Shown piece by piece: positions 11,008-21,179 of a stretch of DNA of 64,000 bases (the stretch's first letter is position 1; each line of letters opens with the position of its first letter). The stretch spans positions 188,328-252,327 of the forward strand of contig NMRA01000320.1 in NCBI GenBank assembly GCA_002633005.1. The letters run 5' to 3'. This stretch comes from Phoronis australis. Lineage: Eukaryota > Phoronida > Phoronidae. The notes under the pieces are model-generated. The model was given only the letters and a program-made list of their open reading frames with translations. It ran no database searches and was not told where the DNA came from. The translations under genes and the position numbers were made by a program.

Positions 11008-12383
11008 TAGTACAAGTATGACTTGTGTGAAGAATATGAAGGTACAACATCTATGGGTAGATTCATCAGAGAAAGCTCAGGCCTGCGCGTCGTTAAGCTG
11101 GCCTACAAGTCGTGAAAGCAAGAAATTTGCAAAACTACGAGATCACATAATCTCCACCAGATATCAGCAGGCATTGCAAGCAAAGCACATGTTCATACTA
11201 GTGTCAGTATCAAAATTCCTGCGTCTACGGAATGCAGCCCTGTTTTGTAACTTACGCCTTAGCACCATTTAAAGTCTTTGTTGCTCCTTTATTGGAATAA
11301 GATGATAGGCGGAGGTAGCCACATCTCCAGAAGATCGTGGTAATCACATGATAATCACATGATCAGATGGTGAGTAGGGTAAAATCTTGATTTCGGACAA
11401 AAATAATCCCCAAAATCGCTCATCTTTGGTTTTTCAAAGGTTTCTAACATTGTTGTAAATGTCAATTGTCATAGTGTTTGATTTTACTTTATTTCTGTTT
11501 ATGTTGACGAAAGATGTTATTATATCCGAAAATTTCAGCCTATTCATTCTTGTTGTTTTATTTATCTATATATATTCTACATTTCGTGAAACAATAGTAT
11601 CCTTGAGAGGATCTGGATCGTCTTTTTTAGTTTCAGATTTATTTTCTATGTTGTGAATGCCAAAAAATTTATCAAAATATTGTTTGATGGTAGCTATGGT
11701 ACAGAGACTGAACATCAAAAAACAAACCCTGAACTTGATGTTACACTGTTTCTTCAGGAAACTTGTTTTAAATAAAGACAAAATATTAGATGTTCGCCAT
11801 AATGTGTCCTTAACTGGTGAGAGTTCACAGGAATTGCGCAGGAGCACCTCGATTTAGCATCCTTTTATTACAGGGAAGGAACTGGTTGGGCACATTCATA
11901 AACACTGTTGGAGCACAATGAGTGTCATTAGATGTCAAAGTGAAATAAATGCAACACCTACTCCACATTTTCTCAAGTGCATGGCACCATCTCAGAGCTC
12001 CATTATTATAGTGTAAACGCACTCTGAGGAGTGCCAAGATGAGATACAAAAAATACTTGAGAACAATAAATAGTCTAATAGAAAGCTTGAAAGTTTTCGA
12101 AACTTAACAACATTGAATCACAAATTAACTTAGGGCTGAGTACATATTACTCTTTTACTGAGGTTATCATGGTGAATTCTTCAACCAGTGAGACAAAAAT
12201 ACTTGCTCTAACTGCAGCTCTAAGATTGACTGCACTGTTGTAAGCACTCAAAGATTTTTCTTAGATACAACCGCTTAGAACAAACGTGTCAAAACTGAAC
12301 TGCAACTTTCTCACTTCCACTTTCAACCATGATCTATTTTTACTGCAAATAATTACAAAGAAGGCCTGATTTTCACAACATAC
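11008..12383. other. No gene seen
   Basis: Open frames at 11018-11272, 11459-11656, 11566-11847 and 11825-12049 overlap one another on opposite strands and lack convincing splice pairs or motifs. The minus frame at 11825-12049 starts after an acceptor-like CTCCTCAG but has no partner exon I can identify. Confidence 0.4.
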
Positions 12384-12465
12384 CTTTCCTGTCAGTAAAA
12401 CATTTAGACCAGGCCGCCGCAACAATGGCAACCAGTAGTATCCATGACGACTGGAAAATTTCCAT
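12384..12465 (-). CDS. Candidate first coding exon with signal peptide
   Basis: ATG with a favourable context (A at -3, G at +4) opens 27 codons, MEIFQSSWILLVAIVAAAWS then KCFTDRK, ending in phase 1 at the donor GTATGTT. The N-terminus is a classic signal peptide: short polar start, core ILLVAIVAAA, and a likely cleavage near AWS-KC. The phase fits the OpuAC exon at 218-428, where G joined with CT gives Ala and continues AYLRSFN. A secreted binding-protein domain needs such a leader, so I infer this is exon 1 of that gene across a 12 kb intron. Alternatively it is the start of another gene or an internal exon beginning at the CCAG at 12453. No upstream TATA box was recognised. Confidence 0.42.
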
Positions 12466-12777
12466 GCTACGTGTGGGAAAATGTTTGATCCCAATCCTGC
12501 ACCAGCCGACGCCTCATCATGGCTCACCCCGTCAGGTCATGTCAGCATATCTGGAAAAGGAGGTAGCTTTAATCGCTGTTCAGTTGAAAGGAAAAAAGAG
12601 GGAGACAATGTCAAACGTGGGTTTTTAATACGCACATCAATTTTAATTGAAATTGGCAGAAATGTAGACACTCCAGATCATATAGACAAAAAAAACCTTC
12701 AGTAAGATGGGCACTAAAAATATATAAAGAGGCACATAAGACAAGGTGATTATTTTTTGTGTAGAAAAGTGTATAAC

Positions 12778-12978
12778 TTAGTAATCAGAATAGATCCATA
12801 GAAAACCATGGTGTCCCACAAGTAGACTTGAAAGTATAAAACAACCGGTTGTTCCAAAAATGTAAACAAATGTCTTTAACAAGAGGAAATAGTAGTAGCC
12901 TTGAAAACAACAACATCTGACTGCAATAGCTGTGGCATCATGATACTTCCAATATCCAATTGAAAACACTACAGTAAA
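12778..12978 (-). CDS. Candidate terminal exon of a membrane protein
   Basis: From a weak acceptor (AATACTGCAG) the frame runs 66 codons to TAA in phase 0. It contains FTVVFSIGYWKYHDATAIAV, YYYFLLLKTFVYIFGTTGCF and ILSSLLVGHHGFLWIYSDY. Two hydrophobic stretches could cross a membrane. An alternative, better acceptor (TTGTTTTCAAG, before GCTACTAC) would give a shorter exon in phase 1. It lies just upstream of the candidate first exon at 12384-12465, so it would be the 3' end of a different, upstream gene. No AATAAA is visible close downstream. Confidence 0.22.
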   Translation of the reverse strand, partial: FTVVFSIGYWKYHDATAIAVRCCCFQGYYYFLLLKTFVYIFGTTGCFILSSLLVGHHGFLWIYSDY

Positions 12979-15014
12979 CTGCAGTATTCTTCCAGACATC
13001 AAATTTCATTAGTGTTGAAAAGAGGAGTTATGTCATGAATAGCAACACCTTTCAAATCACTCAATAACTCCATCCATGTGCTAGGTACATTGCCTTTTCG
13101 CACAGATGTTCATAAGTAAGTCACTTTTTGTCTGTACAAAAAAGAACCTACATGCTCAGCACCCTTCAAAATTCATTCAACAAAATACACAAGGGAAAGC
13201 AACAAAAACAACACCTTTCTGGAGAGTTAAAAACGACAGAGTTACATGAAGATCACTCTTCTGTAATGCAATACGTCTTCATAGAAGTCAAACTTCAACA
13301 GTACCCAAGATACAATTGTACTAAGAGCAACACACCTCTTTACCGCCAAACGTCTTCCAAAAAGTCAAAATTTCACAGTGAACAACGCAAGTTGTACCAA
13401 CAAAAGTAACTAACACCTTCCTGAAAGTTTTCCTAGAAGTCCACCAGCTGGCAAGACCTATCTTCAAGAACAACACCCATCACAGTGAGACTCCTCCACA
13501 ACAGAACAGTTATTAATCACATATCATTACATGTTGTTAGCACCTCCTTACGTGGGAACTGTGAAATACTGCAATGCAAATGTTACAACATCAAACACTG
13601 TCCTCAATTCCAAGAAAAATCACTTCCAGTATCTAAGTTTGGACAAGATTTGTTTTAGCTTTTGAAGATAACATGCTGACAAAGTCTCTACTAGTCAGTG
13701 CACAAGCAGAGGTCAAATCACTCTATTTTCAACTGTCCAACAAAAGTACAGTGTCCATAGAGGGAACTCAATGTAGGGACAAACCCCAGTGACCCTATCA
13801 GGTCACTATGGCTCATGATTTCCAGCTGACCCCTCAGGACTGGGAGCCAATCATGTTGAAACCAGCATGAACAAAGAAGCTTCTAGGTAACACACAGCAT
13901 GCAAAGTTCACCCAACCAAGAGTAAAAAGAAGACAACACACCAAAAACTTACGTGGATATGCACTTCAGTTAAATGTCACTTGTTCAAAAAGCTTTAGAT
14001 TAGCATTGGCCAGACAGTGGCATTAATAATTTAATTCCAAAATTAAATGTCATGAACTGAAGTCACACTAGCATGCCGCCATTCCTGAAACAAACCCAGT
14101 TAAGAAAGCCCACTAGGCTGGCTGGATACCAAGATGTCAAACCACAAAAAATAACAAGCTGATTGGCAAACTGCTGGTAGGTTTTTAAACATCAACCAGC
14201 CACGAATAAACATCTTGTTTACCCCCTTAGTTTCGGCACTGCATGCTAGCGATCTGCTATAAAATTATTTTCACTTTAGGTGCTATTCTTACCTATTATT
14301 AAATACTGTTTTGATTACTATGCATTATTATATTTTTATTATATTATCATAATTATATGTTATATTATTACGCATGCGCATAATAACAGCTATCTACACT
14401 GCCCATTGCACGTACATTTATGTTCAGGTGGCATGGAAAAGATTTTCAAACTCGATTAATTTCTTACAAAAATAATTGCCAAAGTTGTAATTTTTCTGTA
14501 TTTCAAAAGTTGACTAAGTAGCAGATTTATCAAATGCTTTGATTACATCTACACAGCGCCAACCCAGAGAACAATACAGATTAAAATTTCCTTTACCAAT
14601 GCGTTAACGCTTGTACGCCATATTGTGTGCTAACTTGCTTCCACATTAGTTTAGAAAGGCGCTTTCAGAGATTTTCTGAAAGTCACACCAGCTTAGTGAA
14701 TAATCCAGCCCAGCTAACTGGTCTAGATCTACTGAACATCAACATTAAACACTCAACGCTCCACATGGTTTCTGGAATTACAAGTAGACACTTGACTCCA
14801 CTGTGACAATAACATTGTCAAGTATAAATTCAGAAAACCATCACCACATAAAACACTTCTATAGTAATTCCATTAGAACAAAAACAATAGACAGCAGTCA
14901 TCACCAAGCACAATTCTACAGTTTCCAGCAGGGAAAACGAGGGTTATCACAAGGTGGTCCAATCCCAATTATGATCGGTAGCTAATAGCATGAATCTCGT
15001 AATGAAACAATTAC
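12979..15014. other. No gene seen
   Basis: The plus strand is rich in A and C at 13080-13960 (many CAACA and CCAA words), which lengthens chance open frames such as 13128-13409. No repeat pair or splice-bounded frame was recognised. Position 14270-14380 is a very AT-rich block with TTATTATATTA runs. Confidence 0.4.
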
Positions 15015-15143
15015 CTTGTTTTTCAGACATTCAAAGCTTGTTCTAACACAACTGGTCCCCAGGGGCACCTCTCCCCTAATTAACGGAGGGTCCTGATAGC
15101 TCTCCAACTGGAGTCCAGTCGGAATTAATGAAAAGAAAGCTGT
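15015..15143 (-). CDS. Candidate internal exon, family unknown
   Basis: A 129-nt phase 0 to phase 0 candidate: acceptor CATTGCTGTACAG, donor AAG|GTAATTG. It encodes 43 residues: TAFFSLIPTGLQLESYQDPP, then LIRGEVPLGTSCV and RTSFECLKNK. GC content and residue mix exceed the surroundings. It could belong with the other minus-strand candidates (17959-18051 upstream, 12778-12978 downstream). The same stretch could instead be part of an unrecognised repeat, since TGGTCCCCAGGGGCACCTCT is a compact GC-rich block. Confidence 0.3.
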
Positions 15144-16654
15144 CTGTACAGCAATGTCAGGAGAAAAGTGTCTGCACATGCTCAACTGCGTAACTGTGCA
15201 AATGATATTACTTCCTCCATCTCACAAAGTAAGCCGTTTTACACGAGGGACATTTAAACACGGCGTCGCGCCAGTTGCACCACCTTAATCGCAATTACAC
15301 GACAATATCTCTAACTGGATCAACATGGAAATCAATTTAACGAAGACAATCTGCACATGTTCGGATAAGGCAAACGTCCAAAACAATTTGCGGTAATTTT
15401 TCTTTAATTTTGCTTAAAAACAATTGCAAAGATTGCGATTTTTCTATTTTCACAGGTAACTGCTGCAAATAATAGAAACTTAATCACATGTTGTTTTAAG
15501 GCATCTACAAAATACCAATCAAATGAATATTATACTGATATTTTCTTAATCTTTATTTCTGCTGAGAATTTGGACATAAAAGTGCTAAATAGGTGAATAA
15601 TTACCGTATGTAGGCTAATGCATAAGGGCAAGAAAAGATCATCTCTCCAACCTTGCTCTAGTTTGTGTTAAGATGTGTAGTTGATAATGCAGCAACTGAC
15701 TGAGTGCAACATGCTCTAGTAATCTCTCAAATCAGAGACAAAAATGGCCACCGCGGTGTCAGTTTGCTCCGTCAGTCGTGTTTACACACATACTTGCGTC
15801 CGATCAACTGCTCAATGTCAAGTGCTCCTCAGACAAATGCGACATCCCTACAGCCTGTACCGTTGTACAAGGGAAAACAGGGCTGTTCTGTAGACACAAG
15901 TCTCATAAAAATGCACGATTAAGCATGTTTTCACAAAATATGGATTACATGCGAAGAACGTGATAACACTACCTTATTTCGCGAGTGTTTCAGATCTACA
16001 ACTTAGCCCTAATCAAATGCAGGTAAAAGTACCGTAAGAAGCGCGGGCTAAAATTAGCACCTTGGGTTCAAGCCTTGACTTGCTAATATTTGTCTTGGAC
16101 ACTTCCAACAAATCATTCTGCTACTGAAGCAACTTATGGTGAGCCAAATAGAAGACCACCAGAATTGTCAAAGAGTCAACTCCACTGATTCTCTGCACAT
16201 TGTCTGGGGATAAAAGTCATTTGTTGTTCACAAAAAAGTCTCATGTGATACAAACAAATTTAAATTAATGATCCCACACCTCGACCCATTTACCTGGCTC
16301 ATTGGAGATAAAGTAGTTCATAAAGGGATACACCAACATCAAAGAGTTTTCATCTACGTGACTAGTGGCAGGCTCAGTTAAGTAGAAAATGATAACTTGA
16401 ATACCAGCTCTAATACCATGTTACTGCCATAAAATGAAGGGGAATGATGTATGAGCTTGTACTTTGTTTCGCCAGTGCAATGCCCTCCCGAGGTGAGATT
16501 AAGGGAGACGAGATACCGTAGTTGTAGACCGGATACCAGAAAACAACCACTAAAATATTTTGGGCTCGACAAAATGTTACCATAATACAGCCACTCATAT
16601 ATGACAACAAGGAACAGCAGATAATATCAAAGACAATGATGTCTTCACTTTGAG
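15144..16654. other. No firm gene
   Basis: Holds short overlapping frames only. A possible minus-strand exon at 16417-16549 (phase 2 to 0, acceptor AAAATATTTTAG, weak donor GTATTAG) would bridge the neighbouring candidates but is too weak to list as a gene. At 15380-15480 there is a diverged copy of an AT-rich repeat also seen near 14440 and 19710. At 16028 the word TACCGTAAGAAGCGCGGGCT recalls transposon ends. Confidence 0.35.
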
Positions 16655-16842
16655 TGCTCAGTGGTTTAGTGGTTGAGATGGTCTACATACGGTACAGCAC
16701 AATGAGCTGCGAGGTCACCAGTTCAATTCTGTCCCGACAAGCTATTGTTCTCAAGCCCCTTGATGGCGTTTTGTCAATCCTCCATGAAAGCGAAATTCTT
16801 CTCTGGGGATTCATACTAATATTAATAAAGCACAAAACTTGA
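16655..16842 (+). mobile_element. tRNA-derived SINE
   Basis: A tRNA-like head: A-box-like TGGTTTAGTGGTTGAGATGG at 16661-16680 and B-box-like AGTTCAATTCTGTCC from 16720, 59 bases apart. A tRNA-unrelated body follows, with an AT-rich tail (ATACTAATATTAATAAAG). The polymerase III box spacing and degenerate boxes fit a SINE rather than a functional tRNA: the body does not fold into a full cloverleaf by eye. No target duplication was found with certainty. Confidence 0.7.
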
Positions 16843-17169
16843 GGTCTATCTCCACTAGTAGGTGGTAAAACTTAGCTGCCAAACAAACGAACAAATTTGA
16901 ATAGGAATGCGCCGCATCTATTTAGCAATTATTAAAGCACTTGAAGCGATAAGTGCTCCAAAAACACATCTATTATCATGATTATTGTTAATAATCATCA
17001 ATACTATCATCCTGTTAATAGTAATTAGCATGCTCCCCTAGTGCTCAGGTGCTAAACAGCAACTGTTAAACTCAAAGCTGCATAACTATGTGTTTAAATG
17101 GTAAAAAACAAATTTGAATTGGGCCTTCTACTCAGACTCGTAAAATTTCTCATATAATCCTTACAATAA

Positions 17170-17400
17170 TAGGATTACACTTCGGTCGCCTACAATAACA
17201 TCAAAACCATCGGCGACTCTAAAAATGCTTCAGTGCTCATTAGTTTTGCCAAACTTATTTCAAATTTGAAAATGGCATACGTACTCACTGTCTGTAACTT
17301 GAGTTGGTAACGGAAAATACTATCATGGAAAGGACTATTACGAGATCGATTTTTGTTTTTAGCTAGCCACACGAGACGAAAAGTAGCCTTAACCTATTTT
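17170..17400. repeat. Diverged dispersed repeat shared with 49690-49970
   Basis: Collinear similarity, for example ACATCAAAACCATCGGCGAC here versus ACATCAAACCCATCAGCAAG at 49738, and a later block around ACTTGAGTTGGTAACGGAAA versus ACTTGACTTGGTAAAGGAAA. The copies are old and gapped. The minus-strand frame at 17190-17372 is part of it, so I do not call it an exon. Confidence 0.6.
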
Positions 17401-17958
17401 TAACATATATGCCAACAAATCTATAATTGTATCCATACGTAATTCGAAAACAAAAAAATCTATCATGAAAATATGAGATCTGTATGATGAGGCAGGAAAT
17501 AAACATAATGCCTGTCTGATGCAATGCAATTCCCTAGCATTGAGCAGAAAACATTATTTTCGCCACAAAACAGACTCCTGAATACAGCTAGCAACTTGCA
17601 TGCCACTTATTCATATCATCATGCTAAATTGCACTATTAACTAATTTACCTCACAATTAAGAAAATTAGTGGATAACATACCATTGGTACTTTTGCTGTT
17701 TACTTAGTTTACCAGTAAACAAAACAAATTTCGCAAAAGGCAAAATTTCTGCACTGTAACATTGAACCATATCTATTCCCTAATAAGCATCTTGGTCAAT
17801 TTCACAAAATTAGCATTAAGTAAATATTCTAATGATTATAACGATGACACGTCTGGTGACAATGATGAATGATGAAGAAAAAAACGACTGGTGAAAATTC
17901 TAATCAGTCAGTTCCAGTAAAAAACTTATTACAGAAGAAAATTGATTCATGCAGGTAC

Positions 17959-18051
17959 CTGAGAAGCCAACTGACGTTGTAGCACCAGGGCAAGTCAACC
18001 GGAAATCCAAACAATGACAATACTCTAGGGAGAAACACTTCACAAAATAAA
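17959..18051 (-). CDS. Candidate internal exon encoding a membrane-like segment
   Basis: A 93-nt phase 2 to phase 2 candidate with a good acceptor (CCTTGCTTTTTCAG) and donor CAG|GTACCTG. It encodes LFCEVFLPRVLSLFGFPVDL then PWCYNVSWLL. The residues suggest a membrane-spanning stretch followed by a short luminal turn with an NVS sequon. The phase fits 23783-23930 upstream, where AT joined with T gives Ile. The flanking minus-strand frame (17904-18308) stays open beyond the exon because the plus strand is rich in GAYRAC-like words, so open-frame length is not evidence here. Confidence 0.3.
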
Positions 18052-21000
18052 CTGAAAAAGCAAGGATGACTGCAAACACAGCAATACTTCAGAAGATAAC
18101 AACCACGACAGCAAGAACAAAGCAGACCGATAACACTAACATCACCGACAACAATGTCTATGAAGACGATGACTACGGCAATGCCGACGCACTGACTACG
18201 ATCACAAAGTTGCAAATATCGACTCAACATCGCTGACAATGAAGACATAATAAAACCGATAGCATCGCCAACCAATTCACATGAAACCAATGAGGACAAG
18301 ATTGCCACTGACGACCGCCAACAAGGCAGTCATCGCCAACCAATTGCAGTGATTGCTATCATCATAAAGCATTGATTTCAAAATCGACAGAGAGGGAGCT
18401 ATGATATGAGAAACCAATAAAAAAGCACAAATGGAACACATTCAAATTCCAATTCCTCAAAGGCCTTGTGAGCTCTGAGATCCGAAATTCAGAGGAATTG
18501 TCCATCAAAGTACTATCTTGTGCCTCACATCAACCAAAAACTATAGGCTGCGACCTAGTGATTAGTTACAGGTTATGCATAAATTCCATGTAAATCTGAA
18601 CAAAAAATGAGGTCTGTATCGCGTGAATGGTGGAAAAGGTCGAGAACCCATGTTGTTCTAAAACCAGAGATGGCATCCGCAATCCAGCGTGGGACCATCA
18701 GTAAATCCCAAATAACCTGAGAACAGAAAGTTATAGTGTTAGACTGAACACAAGTTCCTGGTCTGAACTACAGTATTCACTAAGTTTCAGGCCAAAGAAT
18801 GTTGGAGTTACTCACAAAAGAATAGTGGAGCTATGACAAAAGAATGAATCAACAATGGAAAATCTTTAATAACATGTGACTGGTAAGTATGAGTAAGAAA
18901 ATGAGAACACATTTCTGGACAGCGTGAAATTTTCAAAAAAAATCTGTCAAAGGACCGAGGAGTTGAAGCTCTGCAAATGCGAAAATTCAAAAAACGACCA
19001 TCACAGCAATACCTCGGAGTCTAATTTCGACCTCAAGCTATAGATGTTGTGAGTAAACTTCTTGTTAATGGGACAAAAGTGCAAACAATCGCCTGTATTC
19101 GAATAAAAAACAAGCAACCTTCATGACAGGGCAACAGACTTGACGAATTTCATTAAGGCAAAAAAAAAGGATCAATCAGAGTAACATGCTTGGTAAAATT
19201 TTCTGTCTTCACAAAGTAAAATTGCGAAAGAGTGAGGTATCAAAAGAGTGACGCAGAAACATAGCATCACATTTACGGAAATACTTGTAGCAAAAACAGT
19301 CATAAAACAGCTGCAAGTAAATGATTTATCAATTAACTAATGCACAGAAAACATGTCTGCATAAACTGCCTGATGTCTGGGTGTAATTGAAAGTGTCTGG
19401 CCTGGCCTGTACCGAGCATTTAAAAATGCATACAAACAGAAATTTTACATGCAGAACAAAAACAAACATTGTTTTGAGAATAGTAAGCTATATAAACTAA
19501 TTACTAGTGTAGACAGTTCCTAGTTTGCTTGCCATGTTCACGCTGGTTATCAAACCCGAAAATTTCCAACCAAAATAATACAAATTGGCCTTCCAATGGA
19601 CAGAAACACAAGGCCATGAATGATACAATGCCTGGCACTCTTATGTGGTTTTTTCATCCAGTAACATTACAACTTCGTTTTGGCTGTTGTGGTCAGTGTG
19701 AAAGCTTAGGGTAGAATTCTTCACTTATTTCGCAGAAAAGCAATTACCAAAAGAGTCATTTTTCTATTTTTCAATGGATGATCGCCTTTTTACAAATAAT
19801 AGGATCATTAGCAAGTGTTGTTTTTTGAGAGCACAATACTGCAAACCATGCTAAAACGTCCAAAATCTCTACTGTCATGGAGAAATTTAACAAAACAGAA
19901 TTTCAAATGTCGGCCACCTTGTCTGCTAAATGAATGAAGAAATACTTTAAATGTCACCTAAACTGCTGTCAAAATAAGTCAATAAAACAAAATTATGACA
20001 CTCTCCTCACTGAGTGGGAAAGGCTCACTCTGTCACACATAACAGGCGTATTCATTTGAGAGTATGAACCAACTATGAAGCCTGCTAATCACCTTCAAGT
20101 AATAACTTCCATGTCCCTGAGGTGGAAGGAGTTTCCATACACTGGAGTTTTCACAGGTTTTCTAGTGTGAAAGCATTTAACTAGTAAGCTGCCATAAAGA
20201 ATTGGTAATTTCTATCTATGAACACAAGAGACCACCCTGGAATGCCTGCAATCAGTATTCAATCAGTGTTGGTAATGGTGAACTGATGTTTTGGAAAGTA
20301 TTAGACATCCATTACACAAATCATTTCTGAAGCCCAACAATAACTTTAGATAATAGTCATATACCTGTACCTGTCCTCAGCCACCAGCCTCCATGGACAA
20401 TTTTACAGCCATCTCTCTCTACTATTGATTTGAGATCAGAGTGAAAGACAGACAGCTATGACTATATGTACCTTTATTTCATCTTCCGAGGTTTTCAATA
20501 TAATCAGTAATTTAAATTACATTTCCTCAGGGCTGACTCAAGTCCATTATATATATTAAAGTATTTTAAAGCTATTTCATTCTGGTTTAATTTCAATAAC
20601 TGAGTCATTAAGAAGCTACAGATCTTTCTAATTTTAACTGTTTATACCGTAACTGACTTTACAAAGCAATTGCTATCAAAAATCATAACCTGGAATAATG
20701 GCTCCAATTAGCAATAATTGCAAATTACAAATAGGCAGTGGGAGATGTTTGAGAATTCAAAAATATAACATCAAACAACAACAGACAAGCCAAGTCTAAA
20801 TTGCAAACTACAGCTGCAGTAATGCTAAAAACCCAGTGTCATGTGAAAAGAGAATTTAGAAAGATATTTTATCAATGTAATTTGTCCTACAGTGGGGGGG
20901 GGTCTACAATTTTATCCCAGAAGGGAGTTTTAAATCAAACGTAGACGAACCCCTGATTGTAAGACTCGCCCGTGTCTTTTACACAGTCATTGTTACTCAA

Positions 21001-21100
21001 TAGAGACTCGAGCAACGATCTTACCACCATCTACCAGAATTTATTCGCGACGACCTAACAGGGGTCACATGGCGTGACACATAACTGGCTCCATTTGCCG
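18052..21100. other. No gene seen
   Basis: AT-rich DNA with no splice-bounded frame I trust. At 18100-18330 the plus strand carries a low-complexity run of GACAAC, GACGAT and ATGACTACG-like words. At 19710-19860 there is a diverged AT-rich repeat (AATTACCAAAAGAGTCATTT) resembling 14460 and 33010. A G run occurs at 20894-20901. Confidence 0.4.
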
Positions 21101-21107
21101 GCCATTC

Positions 21108-21165
21108 CACCCGATGAAGGTCTCAAGATGAGACTGAAAGCTAGTGGTTTCAATAAATTTCATGA
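21108..21165 (+). ncRNA. Hammerhead-ribozyme-like core, possible Penelope-type remnant
   Basis: CCGATGA, a stem II formed by GTCTC and GAGAC around the loop AAGAT, then GAAA. This reproduces the catalytic-core order of a hammerhead ribozyme (CUGAUGA, stem II, GAAA) with one change, U4 to C. The following GCTAGTGGTTTCAATAAATT resembles the 3' flank seen in Penelope-like retroelement ribozymes. The single core change would likely impair cleavage. Stems I and III were not confirmed by eye, and no reverse transcriptase is nearby. Confidence 0.35.
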
Positions 21166-21179
21166 CTCTGAAAGTTAAC

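Noticed and set aside
16655-16842. Functional tRNA gene
   Set aside because: Boxes are degenerate and the downstream half does not complete a cloverleaf; interpreted as a SINE head.
17904-18308. 134-codon minus-strand frame
   Set aside because: The length comes from low-complexity plus-strand GAC/GAT words; only the splice-bounded part 17959-18051 is kept as a weak exon candidate.
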